A DNA stretch of 64,000 bases, from contig NZ_JAAAGB010000002.1 of the NCBI RefSeq assembly GCF_010586825.1, positions 496,001 through 560,000 of the forward strand. The letters are read 5' to 3'. This DNA is from Draconibacterium mangrovi (GTDB lineage Bacteria > Bacteroidota > Bacteroidia > Bacteroidales > Prolixibacteraceae). Both the position numbers and the translations under genes were made by a program. Below, one piece after another: positions 27,556 to 37,421 of this stretch (its first letter is position 1; each line of letters begins with the position of its first letter). Below the pieces are notes generated by a model. It was not told the DNA's origin and made no database searches. It saw only the letters and a list, made by a program, of their open reading frames with translations.

Positions 27556-28603
27556 TCTCGATGATTTTTAGAATTACTGAAAATTCCAGATCATTTTCTT
27601 CGATAATAATATCTTCATTCGCTAATAAACGGTATCGTTCAGATAAATTAGCCAAGCCTGTTTCTGTTGAGACTTCCTTGAATCGTTTGATTTGTTTGCG
27701 GTTACTGACTTTAATCCATCCATCCTTTTCTTTAATGCTAATAACCAGTGGATTTTCGGATGTGAGTTCGTTGTGTTTTATCGCATTTTCAACTAATGGC
27801 TGAATAGAAAAAGCAAGTATCGATTTGTCTTCCTGAATTTCTTCCGGTATATCTACCGAATAAGAAAGTGCATCGCCAAATCTTACTTTTTGTAACTCTA
27901 CATATTCATTACAAAATTTTAATTCATCCTCTATTTTAACTATTTTTTTGTTCTGATTCGATATGGATCTTCGAAGAAAATCAGATAGATTAATTAAATA
28001 CTTTTCTGCGGCCTTTGTATCCGTCATTATTAATGACAACAGTATACTAAGCGCATTAAATAATAAATGAGGATGTATCTGTTGTCTCAACAATTGGTTG
28101 GAAGCCTCAACATTCGCAACCTTTAATCTTGAGTTTTCAATTTCGGCTTTAGTTTTTGCATAATTGACCAAAACAAAATTTTGCATCATTAATACTAAGG
28201 TATTAAGAATTACAATATCTACTATGATGAAGAAGCTTGTCCCTATTGTAAAGGTTACATCCCGAACTATACAATAAATAAAAACTATTATAATCGCGAT
28301 AATCGTATTAATCGTATTACTAATTAAAACAAAGGCTAATTTATATTTTGAAGTATTTTGATATAAATTTTCCGTTAGAATAGCTAATCCAAGATTTGTA
28401 AAAGAAGTCAGCAATGTTATTATTATACTTAATAATGAAATAGTAATTGACTGTTGAAGACTATCTGAATCATGTTTCATTATCAATGAGAATGTTAACG
28501 CAAACAGTGTAACAACTACTGTTAGCCCAACATTAACAAGGCTTATTTGTCGAACTGGAATGTTTGATTTTGCCTTTTTTATTTTATTCAATTCAAGCAA
28601 CAT
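27530..28603 (-). CDS. LytS/YehU-type sensor histidine kinase
   Basis: A 357-residue kinase with four predicted membrane helices (about 22-42, 54-76, 88-112, 120-142), a short coiled linker (AEIENSRLKVANVEASNQLLRQQ), then the His_kinase domain: phospho-acceptor His in QQIHPHLLFNALS, N-box in IQPLVENAIKHN, and G-box region TGLANLSERYRLL. There is no large extracellular sensor, so it probably senses through the membrane segments. It forms an operon with the LytTR regulator; targets are not visible here. Confidence 0.93.
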   Translation of the reverse strand: MLLELNKIKKAKSNIPVRQISLVNVGLTVVVTLFALTFSLIMKHDSDSLQQSITISLLSIIITLLTSFTNLGLAILTENLYQNTSKYKLAFVLISNTINTIIAIIIVFIYCIVRDVTFTIGTSFFIIVDIVILNTLVLMMQNFVLVNYAKTKAEIENSRLKVANVEASNQLLRQQIHPHLLFNALSILLSLIMTDTKAAEKYLINLSDFLRRSISNQNKKIVKIEDELKFCNEYVELQKVRFGDALSYSVDIPEEIQEDKSILAFSIQPLVENAIKHNELTSENPLVISIKEKDGWIKVSNRKQIKRFKEVSTETGLANLSERYRLLANEDIIIEENDLEFSVILKIIENENNYNRR

Positions 28604-28837
28604 ATATATTGTTTTAAATCATTGAAAATTAACTACAAAATTAAATAACTCGATAGATGCCTGAATCTTTTTTTTAGGCAACGGGACAAATTCCCGGTTG
28701 AACAACTAATTTAATCATTTAGATGGTACACCAATACTTTCTCTAAAATAGAATGAAAGGAGATTAATTAACAATTGTTATCGTCCGGCCATTGTTGATT
28801 TCTGACCTTTGTTGCATAAATTTTAAACAACAGAAAC

Positions 28838-30094
28838 ATGAAACTTACATTATTATTATTTGGATTATCGTTGAAAATGAGAATGGCGAATAAAAAGAAT
28901 GAACTTTTTAAGCGTCGATTAAGCACCAAAACCGGCTCAATATTAATTCGAACCGCCGATCGTAGCACCGGGCGACTTTTTAGCTTTACGAAAGGCCACA
29001 TATTTACAAAAATTGAAAAAACCGGAGATGCCGATGTGCAGATGGTTTGGAAAGATGCCCAAATTGCTTTTAACACCATGACCAGTAGCGATCCTCAGGC
29101 ATTATTCCGGGCAATGGATAGAGGAGATGTAGAAATGATTGGTGATTTATCAGTTGCGCAATGGTTTGGTTTGCTGATAAAAGCGATGAAAGCCAGTGAC
29201 AAAAAAGCAGAAAACAAAAACCCGCAAAGAATAGCCATGATTGGGCTCGGTAAAATGGGTAAAGGTATTGCAACTAACATTCAAAAAGCGGGATTTGATT
29301 TGGTTGTGTATAATCGCACAAGCGCGAAAGCAAAGCCATTTTTGGATAAAGGTGCTACATTAGCCAAAACTCCGGCAGAAGCTGCCAGCTTTGCAAATAT
29401 CGTAGTTACATCACTTATGGATGATGCTTCAGTGCTGAATATTGTGACCGCTGAAGATGGAATATTAGCTGGTTTAACAAAAGGAGGCATTCATCTTTGT
29501 GCTACAACCATTTCACCTGAAATGTCGAAAAAACTGGAAGAGATACACCGTAAACATGGAAGCCATTTTGTTATGGGCGCAGTAGTTGGACGACCAGATG
29601 CAGCAGAGGCAGGAGAACTATTGACTTTGATGGCCGGTGATGAGTCGCTCATTGATCAGTGCAGAGCTATAACTTCAGCGTATTCGGCTGCAACGCTAAT
29701 CATTGGTAAAGAACCATGGCTGGCAAATTATGCAAAACTTTCAGTAAACTATTTTGCGGTTTCTAATATGGAGTTAATGGGCCAATTGTACGCCATGGGC
29801 GATGCAACTGGAATTGGCAGAGCCTTTTACAAACAAATCTTTGAATCCAGCTATTCCAATCCAATTCTTAAATTTTATGCAAAAAGAATTATGGATAAAT
29901 CCTACGAAGACAATGTTGGCTTCGAACTTTCAGGAGGCTTGAAAGATGTAAAGCTTATGCTTCAGGCATCAAATGTTACCTCAGGTTCATTAAACTATGC
30001 ACCTATTATTATTTCAAAAATGGAGCAAGCTATGGAATTAGGCAAAGAACATTGTGATTGGAGCGTATTTACAAGTATTTCGGCAGTTAAATAG
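28838..30094 (+). CDS. SCP2-like domain fused to a beta-hydroxyacid dehydrogenase
   Basis: A 418-residue fusion. Residues from about 132 onward are a full hydroxyisobutyrate/6-phosphogluconate-type dehydrogenase: IAMIGLGKMGKGIA cofactor motif, VTSLMDDASV, GAVVGRPDAAEAG, and the catalytic Lys in NYAKLSVNYF. Residues about 25-125 do not belong to that family. They read like a sterol-carrier-protein-2 (SCP2) domain: GHIFTKIEKTGDADVQMVWK, then FRAMDRGDVEMIGDLSVAQW, matching the strand-helix-GdL pattern of that fold. Such an N-terminal fusion is not one I know. It is alone on its strand, 234 bp from the divergent kinase gene. An oxidoreductase acting on a hydrophobic or CoA-linked substrate is a guess. 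Confidence 0.8.
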   Translation: MKLTLLLFGLSLKMRMANKKNELFKRRLSTKTGSILIRTADRSTGRLFSFTKGHIFTKIEKTGDADVQMVWKDAQIAFNTMTSSDPQALFRAMDRGDVEMIGDLSVAQWFGLLIKAMKASDKKAENKNPQRIAMIGLGKMGKGIATNIQKAGFDLVVYNRTSAKAKPFLDKGATLAKTPAEAASFANIVVTSLMDDASVLNIVTAEDGILAGLTKGGIHLCATTISPEMSKKLEEIHRKHGSHFVMGAVVGRPDAAEAGELLTLMAGDESLIDQCRAITSAYSAATLIIGKEPWLANYAKLSVNYFAVSNMELMGQLYAMGDATGIGRAFYKQIFESSYSNPILKFYAKRIMDKSYEDNVGFELSGGLKDVKLMLQASNVTSGSLNYAPIIISKMEQAMELGKEHCDWSVFTSISAVK

Positions 30095-30161
30095 AAGATA
30101 GGTAACGGAAATTTAGGAAGGCATGAATTAATCCCATACTATTAGTGTTTTTATAATAGTG

Positions 30162-31148
30162 TTAATCCCTGTTTAGCTTGTAATAATCGATCCAGGATTT
30201 TATTCTACCAACAAACATCTTTAAATAGTTTTCAGTCAGGAATATATTTGACCAGTCAAACCTTTGAGCTTGTACACCGAGATAAAAGATGAAAATAGAA
30301 GCACCTGCTTCCGGAATTAGACTTATCTCTTCATCTGTAAGTTGACTTCTTTGCTGGTAGCCTGTAAGAAAGCTTTGAACTTTTGATTCGTATATTTTTT
30401 TCTCAGATTCGATGAAAAATAATTGTTTGCAGAAATAACCAACATCTAAAATCAATAATCCATTGCCGCAATTGTCAAAGTCAAATATGGTAATTTCGCT
30501 CTCATCTTTAACGCTAAAATTGTCATACCAAATATCAAGATGGACTATTCCTTTTTGAAAATCAGATTGATTAATTTTTTGAAACGTTTTAGAAATCTCA
30601 TTTCCTATTTCTTTTAGATATTTCATTTCGGGCAATTCCTCGGAAAAAAATTGGGTTAATTGCTTATATGAGTTAATTAAAAGCTGTTCCGAATTGTAAT
30701 TTGTTCTGTTAATTGATTTGTTTTTCGTTATACTATGAATTTCACTCACTAGAGAACCAATTGCAAAACACGTATCATTGCTCATAAACCGCATTTTTTC
30801 ACCTTCTGCAAATGCAAATAATACGGCATAACGAGTTCCTTCGGGCGCATTTATTTCTTGAATGTAATTGAAATTTTTATCGGAAATTGGAAATGAAACT
30901 GAAAGGTTATTTTCTTGAAGTAATCTCAGAAGATTTAGTTCTTCTTGAATTTCGATTTTAGTTCTCCAATTATGGCAGTATACTCTGACAACATACTTCT
31001 TAGTAGGATTTGAAATGATATAAGTATGATTTAATCCTGTTCTGAATAATTTACATTCAAAATTCTCACTTAATCGGTATCTTATTTTTATAAAATCGCC
31101 GAGTTCCTCTTCTGACAGGATAGAAGCGATTACTGGAAAAGTTGTCAT
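30162..31148 (-). CDS. APH/homoserine-kinase-like phosphotransferase
   Basis: A 328-residue kinase-like protein of the aminoglycoside phosphotransferase fold. The C-lobe has the catalytic loop IVHLDIWYDN (Asp205, Asn210) and the metal-binding IFDFDN (Asp223). The N-lobe has YVVRVYCHNW for the nucleotide Lys/Arg position. Members include spectinomycin/homoserine kinases and choline kinase-like proteins; the substrate cannot be assigned. It lies 55 bp after the HxlR gene on the same strand. Confidence 0.88.
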   Translation of the reverse strand: MTTFPVIASILSEEELGDFIKIRYRLSENFECKLFRTGLNHTYIISNPTKKYVVRVYCHNWRTKIEIQEELNLLRLLQENNLSVSFPISDKNFNYIQEINAPEGTRYAVLFAFAEGEKMRFMSNDTCFAIGSLVSEIHSITKNKSINRTNYNSEQLLINSYKQLTQFFSEELPEMKYLKEIGNEISKTFQKINQSDFQKGIVHLDIWYDNFSVKDESEITIFDFDNCGNGLLILDVGYFCKQLFFIESEKKIYESKVQSFLTGYQQRSQLTDEEISLIPEAGASIFIFYLGVQAQRFDWSNIFLTENYLKMFVGRIKSWIDYYKLNRD

Positions 31149-31203
31149 TAGGATTTTTTTGTGTTGATTGTTGAGAATGATTTGGTTATTGATTTCTTAG
31201 GTC

Positions 31204-31539
31204 TTACCTGATTGTTGTAGGTTTGACATCAATGACTTTTTCGAAAAGGATTCCACCCTTGTACATTCCTTTAAGGATAGGGTGAATTTCTTTGCCAAGC
31301 TCTGTCAAACTATATTCAACCCTTGGCGGAACTTCAGGGAATACTGTCCGGGTGATTAATCCGTCTGATTCCAATTCTTTAAGTTGTTTTGTTAGCATGC
31401 GTTCGCTAATATCATCCAATAGTTTAACTAACTCACTATACCTCTTATCCCCTTGATAAAGGTGTAGAATGATTGTGCCTTTTCGCTTTCCTTTAACTGT
31501 ATTAATGAATGTATCAATCGGACAATAACTTTTTTTCAT
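31204..31539 (-). CDS. HxlR-family winged-helix regulator
   Basis: A 111-residue regulator with the HxlR signature: an N-terminal Cys (CPIDTF, Cys6), KRKGTIILHLYQGDKRYSEL, ISERMLTKQLKELESDGLI and the wing PPRVEYSLTELGKEI. The Cys near the N-terminus often acts as a redox or electrophile sensor. It is divergent from the YhdH-type oxidoreductase (136-bp gap), the usual regulator/target arrangement, so it probably represses that gene and itself. Confidence 0.92.
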   Translation of the reverse strand: MKKSYCPIDTFINTVKGKRKGTIILHLYQGDKRYSELVKLLDDISERMLTKQLKELESDGLITRTVFPEVPPRVEYSLTELGKEIHPILKGMYKGGILFEKVIDVKPTTIR

Positions 31540-31675
31540 TTTTCTCTCCCCCTCTAAGCCTTGAAAATAGTAAAAACAGTAATAAATGTTCGTATGCTAC
31601 CTTTTTGTAAGGTGTTGATAAGCAAAATATTTATACCGAGATTTGTACAAAAATAGGTAAAATAAAAAACAAAAT

Positions 31676-32677
31676 ATGGTACAGAATACTTCCACATTTA
31701 AGGCTTTTCGTGTTGAAGAGAAAGAGGGTAATTATATTGGTTCGATTCAAGATATGGAATTTGGCGCCTTGAAGAAGAATGAAATCCTGGTAAAAGTGCA
31801 CTTCAGTTCATTAAATTATAAAGATGCATTGTCGGCTATAGGCAATAAGGGAGTAACAAGAAGCTATCCTCATACTCCGGGGATTGATGCCGCAGGAATA
31901 ATCGAAAAATCTAACTGCGAATCGTTAAAAGTGGGAGAAAAGGTCATTGTTACCAGTTACGATTTAGGAATGAATACCGATGGTGGATTTGCTGAGTATA
32001 TTCAAGTTCCATCTGAATGGGCAGTAAAACTGCCTGAAAAAATGACCATGAAAGAAGCGATGACATATGGGACTGCCGGGTTAACTGCAGGAATGTCTGT
32101 TTTGCGACTTACTGAGTTGATTAAACCTGAAGATGGTAAAATCGTTGTTTCAGGAGCTACGGGAGGTGTAGGTGCATTAAGCGTTTCAATACTGAGTAAA
32201 TTAGGTTATCATGTAGTTGCTATTACCGGAAAAGAAAAGGAACGCAGTTATCTCCTAAACCTTGGCGCACAAGAAATAATATTGCGCAACGAATTTGAAG
32301 AATTAGATAAAAAACCATTATTGAAACCATTGTTCGTTGGGGCAATAGATACTGTTGGAGGTGTTATTCTTGAAAATATCATAAAATCTTTGGCCCCAAT
32401 TGGGGTAGCAACCTGCTGTGGTAATGTGGCCTCTCCAAAACTTGATTTAACAGTGTTCCCGTTCATTCTTCGAGGCATTGCACTTATTGGAATTGATTCT
32501 CAAAACTATCCAATGAATTATCGGACCAAAGTATGGGAGAAACTTGCTAACGACTGGAAACCGGAGCTTTTAAACGATACTTGCAATGAAATTAAGCTTG
32601 AGGATGTTCAGGATAAAATTGACTTAATGCTGCAAGGAAAACTAAAGGGGAGGACAATCTTGACTTTGGTAGGATAA
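31676..32677 (+). CDS. YhdH/YhfP-type quinone oxidoreductase
   Basis: A 333-residue zinc-less medium-chain dehydrogenase. The N-terminal part shows SSLNYKDALSAIG and TPGIDAAGII; the NADPH motif is VSGATGGVGALSVSIL. YhdH (AcuI) enzymes reduce acrylyl-CoA or related electrophilic alkenes and quinones. Control by the divergent HxlR gene fits an electrophile-detoxification role. A 278-bp AT-rich gap follows in which I see no gene or clear terminator. Confidence 0.92.
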   Translation: MVQNTSTFKAFRVEEKEGNYIGSIQDMEFGALKKNEILVKVHFSSLNYKDALSAIGNKGVTRSYPHTPGIDAAGIIEKSNCESLKVGEKVIVTSYDLGMNTDGGFAEYIQVPSEWAVKLPEKMTMKEAMTYGTAGLTAGMSVLRLTELIKPEDGKIVVSGATGGVGALSVSILSKLGYHVVAITGKEKERSYLLNLGAQEIILRNEFEELDKKPLLKPLFVGAIDTVGGVILENIIKSLAPIGVATCCGNVASPKLDLTVFPFILRGIALIGIDSQNYPMNYRTKVWEKLANDWKPELLNDTCNEIKLEDVQDKIDLMLQGKLKGRTILTLVG

Positions 32678-32955
32678 ATACACATTGTAAGTATTGAAAA
32701 TTGACGGCTAGCTTCGCTTAAAATCAATTAGTTATTTTCTTCTAATTTTTATTATTCTTTCATAAGTAGCTATTAATAAATAATTGAATCATTTGTGATA
32801 TTCGAACAGTCGAAAGAATATACTAATTGTTTGGTGTTTCAATCAGATTATTATTCCCCATTTGTTTATTATAACATGATCTCCTGGTTTTGTCGTTAAA
32901 CAGTAAATAATGAACGAAATATTCTTTCAGTACTAATCCTTATCAGTCATTGTAA

Positions 32956-34263
32956 CTAATCTAATCTTCCAACTGCTTTTAAGTAGTTAATTTCGTAGAT
33001 TTTATATTGTGTTTTGGCTTCAATAACGTTACTATTCGATTCTTGCCATTGAGCCTGAGCAGCAAGTAAATCTGATAACGGTGCCAATTGGACCTCATAC
33101 TTACTTTTCATTACCCGTAAATTTTCATTTGCTTGTTTCATGGCAAATTCCGCAGCATCAATCAAGGCAATACTTTCATTCAGACTGTTTAATGCATTTG
33201 TGGCTTCCAAAGTCATTAAACGTGTGTTTTTTTCCTTCTGATATTTTGCATTCTCTAAATCAATTTGTGCCTTTTGTACATGTTTTTGTCCTTCACCCCA
33301 GTGAAAAATAGGAACAGATAGGGATGCTATCGCATTAAATATTGCACCGTTTATTTTTTCTGAATACGGAACTTGTTCTCCTTCATACTCTGTAATTCCT
33401 TCTGTTTTTATATTTCCATACCAGGTATAACCTGCAGCCACACCCAATTGCGGCAGGTTATCTGCTTTTGCCATTTTAATTTGATGTTCACCGGCTTCAA
33501 CACCAATGTTTAAAAGCTTTATTTCAGGACGATTTGATAAATCAAGATCTGAACTATGTATGCCATTTATATCTATAATCGTATCTGTTGGTATGATTTC
33601 AGTTTCAGGAGAGAGTCCGGTAACATAGCATAATGACAACCTTAGTAGGTTCGCACCATTCTTTACCTTTAACATCTGATATTTGATTTCACTAAGTTTT
33701 GCTGCCACTTGCAAATAATCATTTTCAGTAATCATTCCGGATTCCTGTGATACTTTCATTTGTTGTTGTAAAGTATCAAGTTGCGATTCGTAGGCTTTAA
33801 CCAGTTTAATTTTATTAAGCACTGCAATAAAACTCCAATAACTATTTTCTGCATCAGCAATTACTTCTGCTTTTGTAATACGTTCCTGTTCGGCATTGCT
33901 TTTTAATCCAATTTCGGCAAGTTTATTCGCAGTCCTTATTTTACTACCAGCATAAATGGGTTGTTGTACAGTGAATCCTGCAGTATACATGCCCTTAATA
34001 ACCAGACTTGAGCTTCCTAAATCAATATCGGGAGCCATGTAAATCCCCATTGCAGATCCCTCAATATTAGGAAGGTAATTACTAAATGCAATGTCTTTGT
34101 CGTATTGAGCCTGAATAGAAGCATTACCTGCAATCTTCATATCTTCACTTTGTTGCAGAGCCATTTTTTTGCATTGCTCAAGTGAGAGGGAAATTGTTTG
34201 CTGGGCATAGCATCCTATTGATACTAATATCATTGAGCATATAATTAAAATATTCTTGATCAT
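32956..34263 (-). CDS. TolC-family outer-membrane efflux channel
   Basis: A 435-residue outer-membrane factor; signal peptide ends at about 20 (IGCYAQ). Two repeated OEP domains show the TolC patterns LSLEQCKKMALQQSEDM and NVEA-like helices ending in LSDLLAAQAQWQES and YKIYEINYLKAVGRL. It lies 5 bp after the RND pump gene and completes a tripartite exporter across both membranes. Confidence 0.93.
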   Translation of the reverse strand: MIKNILIICSMILVSIGCYAQQTISLSLEQCKKMALQQSEDMKIAGNASIQAQYDKDIAFSNYLPNIEGSAMGIYMAPDIDLGSSSLVIKGMYTAGFTVQQPIYAGSKIRTANKLAEIGLKSNAEQERITKAEVIADAENSYWSFIAVLNKIKLVKAYESQLDTLQQQMKVSQESGMITENDYLQVAAKLSEIKYQMLKVKNGANLLRLSLCYVTGLSPETEIIPTDTIIDINGIHSSDLDLSNRPEIKLLNIGVEAGEHQIKMAKADNLPQLGVAAGYTWYGNIKTEGITEYEGEQVPYSEKINGAIFNAIASLSVPIFHWGEGQKHVQKAQIDLENAKYQKEKNTRLMTLEATNALNSLNESIALIDAAEFAMKQANENLRVMKSKYEVQLAPLSDLLAAQAQWQESNSNVIEAKTQYKIYEINYLKAVGRLD

Positions 34264-34268
34264 TTCGT

Positions 34269-37200
34269 TTAATTTATCGGTTTTCTAATTCTGTAGAATG
34301 CAGTGTATAATAAAGGCAGTAACAATAAGGTGATTACTGTTCCAACAGCTAATCCCCCCATAATTGTTAGAGCCATAGAGCTATACATGGGATCGCCGAG
34401 CAACGGTACCATACCTACGATTGTTGTTAGCGACGCCATCAGTACTGGTGTAACACGTGATATTGTTGCATTGATAACAGCATAATATGGGTGCACTTTT
34501 TCTTCCACCTGCAAACGGTTAATTTCATTTACAAGGACGATCGCATTTTTAACCATCATTCCCATGAGCCCCATCATACCAATAATTGCCATAAATGTAA
34601 ATGGTGATTTGGAAAGCAGCAATGTTGGAGTTATTCCTACAAAAACGAAAGGAATAATAATGAGAATTAGAATAACCTGTCGCCAACTATTGAATAGAAT
34701 AAGTAATACTATCAGGATAATTGCAAGTGTTAAGGGCATCCATTCTAGTGTACTGGCCGAAGCGTCTTTTTGCATTTCAATTTCACCAGTCCAGTGCATG
34801 GAATACCCATGCGGGAGTTCTATAGCATTTATTTCATCCTGAATATTAGCCAGAACCTTAGCAGGAGTTGCTTCCCATAAATCATAGTTAGGATCGCATT
34901 CTGCTTCAATTATTCGTTGCCCGTTTACACGACGAACAAGATTGTCATCCCATTGCAAAGCTACATCATTAGTTACGTTACTTAGGGGAGTTGCTCTAAA
35001 CATACGATCTTTCAACTCTGAAACAGATTTACCTCCAGTCATTATTCCGGCTAAGTCATCCTCGGAAATACTCACATTCATCATGGTCCAAACAGGGATG
35101 TCGCGTATATTTTCAATACGGGAACCATCTTCGTTTCGTACTCTTAGATTTACCAATACCATCTGGTCCGCATCATTAATAACTCCAACTGTCATACCTT
35201 CATTGGCAGCCTGCAATGCATTTCCAATGTCTCCTCTGCTAATACCAGCGCGCAAAGCGTCTTGTTGGTTATATACTGCTAAAAGTGTTTTTTCCTGGGG
35301 TTCCCAGTTGTTCGATACTGAATAAGGATCTACTAACGGGCACGCACGCATAATATCTTCTGCCTGGCGACTTAAATCGCGAAGAATTGCCGGATCTGGC
35401 CCCGCAAACTCCACTTCTACCGTGTGTGAAGTAGCTATTGAGAAATTATATTTGCGAATACGAATGTATGCATCGGGGTATTGCTCACGTAACTGTTTAC
35501 GTACAAATGGGATTTGTTCGCATACGGTTTCATAATCCGGACAGTCCACGATTAATTCACCATAGCTTTCACCTCCATTGGTCATTGGACGAACCAAACA
35601 ATACATACCGGGAGCGCCTCCCTGGCTGGCAGATACTTTCTCAATAGCAGGATTTTCTAATAGTAATTTTGACATTTCTAATAAGTCGTCCCGCACTTTA
35701 TCCGGATCCGTCTGTGAAGGCATGTGATATTCAACAATAAATTGTTTGTAGTCAAAATCGGGGAAGAACAAGTTCTTTACATAGGTCATCCCATATAAGC
35801 TTATCATCAAAACAATAAAAGCCAAAGCAATAGTTGTTTTTTTATAATTTATGAATATCGTCATCAGCTGGCGTACTATTTGATGAATTTTGCCATTCAT
35901 CAGGTCTCCGTCTTTGATTTTGGCTTTATCCTTTTTTGTCAACCGAGCGGGATAAAAGACTTTTGCAAAAAATGGAACTTGTACCAGAGCAAGCACCCAA
36001 CTGATTAGTAAACTGACACACAGAACAAGAAATAAATCGCTTGAATATTCGGCGGCCGAACCATTGGCAAGAAAGACACTGATGAATGTTGAAACAGCAA
36101 TAATTGTAGCTCCTAGAAGAGGGAGAGCGTTGTTTTTACCAATGTTGTGTAGATATTTTTTTGGCCCGTATCCTTTTTTCCTGTCAACAATAATACCATC
36201 CATGATCACAATAGCATTGTCTACCAACATACCCATAGCAATGATGAATGCACCCAGAGATATGCGTTGTAATGTTGTTCCCAAGGTTAAAAGGATAGGT
36301 AAAGATGCTGCAATGGTTAGTACAAGACCTGTCCCGATAATCATACCACTTCGAAAGCCCATAGCAAAGATTAAAACGATAATTACAACCACAACCGACA
36401 TTACCAGGTTCCACATAAATGAACTAATTGCCTGATCTACCTTGTCGGGCTGAAAAAATACTTTATCGGTTGTAATTCCTGCAGGTAGATTATTTATTAC
36501 GTCAGCAAGTTTAGCATCAACCGCTTTCCCAACATCGGGCACTACAACATCATTCTCCATAGCTACCATAATGGCAATGGATGGTTTACCATTAACAAAA
36601 AAACCTTGTGTTTGAGGTTCTGAATAAGTTCGTTCAATAGCAGCAAAGTCGCCTAATCGTATTTGTTTGCCATCAGTAGTTTTTAAAAGCAGATTTTGCA
36701 GATCTTCAATTGTCTTAACTTCAGCATCAACGCGTACCTGCAAGTTGTCGGTTCCTGATTGATATTTTCCTCCGCCAACAGTCGATGTTGCAGACTGCAA
36801 CGACATCATTATTTGATTAGGAACCATTCCGTTACGTGCAATCTTTTCTTTAGAAAGTGTTATGTTGATTGCTTCACTACGATTACCAACAAGGTTTATA
36901 CGTTTTACTCCTTTAACAGTAAGGAGTTCGCGTTGTATAAGTTCTGCATATTTGTTTAGCTCATGATAATCGTATCCATCACCAGAAATAGAATAAAAGA
37001 TACCATATACATCCATCATGTCGTCGATAACAACAGGTTCACCACAGTCTTGTGGGAGATATATCTTTACATCATTTACTTTACGGCGAAGTTGGTCGAA
37101 ATACTGTTCTATTTTTACAATAGGAACGGTTAGGTCAAATTCAATCGAAATCATTGCCATACCGGCATGACACTCCGAACGTATTTTATATATGTTTGGT

Positions 37201-37421
37201 AATGTGCGAAGTTTGTCTTCCATTACCTGAACTACCTTTAACTCTACCTCATGCGCATTTGCTCCAGGATAGGGAACAACTACCATTGCCTGTTTAACTG
37301 CAACGGCAGGGTCTTCCAGTTTTGGCATCGCTTTGAACGATACTACTCCGGCAACCAGAAGTATCCCTAAGAACGACCAAAACAGAGTAGGACGTTTAAG
37401 AAAAAACTCTGTAACTTTCAT
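34269..37421 (-). CDS. RND efflux pump, inner-membrane permease
   Basis: A 1050-residue proton-driven RND transporter of the AcrB type with 12 membrane helices and two large periplasmic loops. The start MKVTEFFLKRPTLFWSFLGIL is typical. In helix 4 the proton-relay motif reads GMLVDNAIVIMDG: the first Asp is present and the second is Asn, unlike the Asp-Asp of AcrB; MdtB-like and many Bacteroidota pumps share this form. The partner Lys is in GMMVKNAIVLVNE of helix 10. The start codon overlaps the stop of the adaptor gene (TAATG). Substrate (drug, bile salt, metal) is not predictable. Confidence 0.94.
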   Translation of the reverse strand: MKVTEFFLKRPTLFWSFLGILLVAGVVSFKAMPKLEDPAVAVKQAMVVVPYPGANAHEVELKVVQVMEDKLRTLPNIYKIRSECHAGMAMISIEFDLTVPIVKIEQYFDQLRRKVNDVKIYLPQDCGEPVVIDDMMDVYGIFYSISGDGYDYHELNKYAELIQRELLTVKGVKRINLVGNRSEAINITLSKEKIARNGMVPNQIMMSLQSATSTVGGGKYQSGTDNLQVRVDAEVKTIEDLQNLLLKTTDGKQIRLGDFAAIERTYSEPQTQGFFVNGKPSIAIMVAMENDVVVPDVGKAVDAKLADVINNLPAGITTDKVFFQPDKVDQAISSFMWNLVMSVVVVIIVLIFAMGFRSGMIIGTGLVLTIAASLPILLTLGTTLQRISLGAFIIAMGMLVDNAIVIMDGIIVDRKKGYGPKKYLHNIGKNNALPLLGATIIAVSTFISVFLANGSAAEYSSDLFLVLCVSLLISWVLALVQVPFFAKVFYPARLTKKDKAKIKDGDLMNGKIHQIVRQLMTIFINYKKTTIALAFIVLMISLYGMTYVKNLFFPDFDYKQFIVEYHMPSQTDPDKVRDDLLEMSKLLLENPAIEKVSASQGGAPGMYCLVRPMTNGGESYGELIVDCPDYETVCEQIPFVRKQLREQYPDAYIRIRKYNFSIATSHTVEVEFAGPDPAILRDLSRQAEDIMRACPLVDPYSVSNNWEPQEKTLLAVYNQQDALRAGISRGDIGNALQAANEGMTVGVINDADQMVLVNLRVRNEDGSRIENIRDIPVWTMMNVSISEDDLAGIMTGGKSVSELKDRMFRATPLSNVTNDVALQWDDNLVRRVNGQRIIEAECDPNYDLWEATPAKVLANIQDEINAIELPHGYSMHWTGEIEMQKDASASTLEWMPLTLAIILIVLLILFNSWRQVILILIIIPFVFVGITPTLLLSKSPFTFMAIIGMMGLMGMMVKNAIVLVNEINRLQVEEKVHPYYAVINATISRVTPVLMASLTTIVGMVPLLGDPMYSSMALTIMGGLAVGTVITLLLLPLLYTAFYRIRKPIN

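Noticed and set aside
34942-35325. 127-residue frame on the plus strand
   Set aside because: Antisense to the RND pump gene, no signal or known motif.
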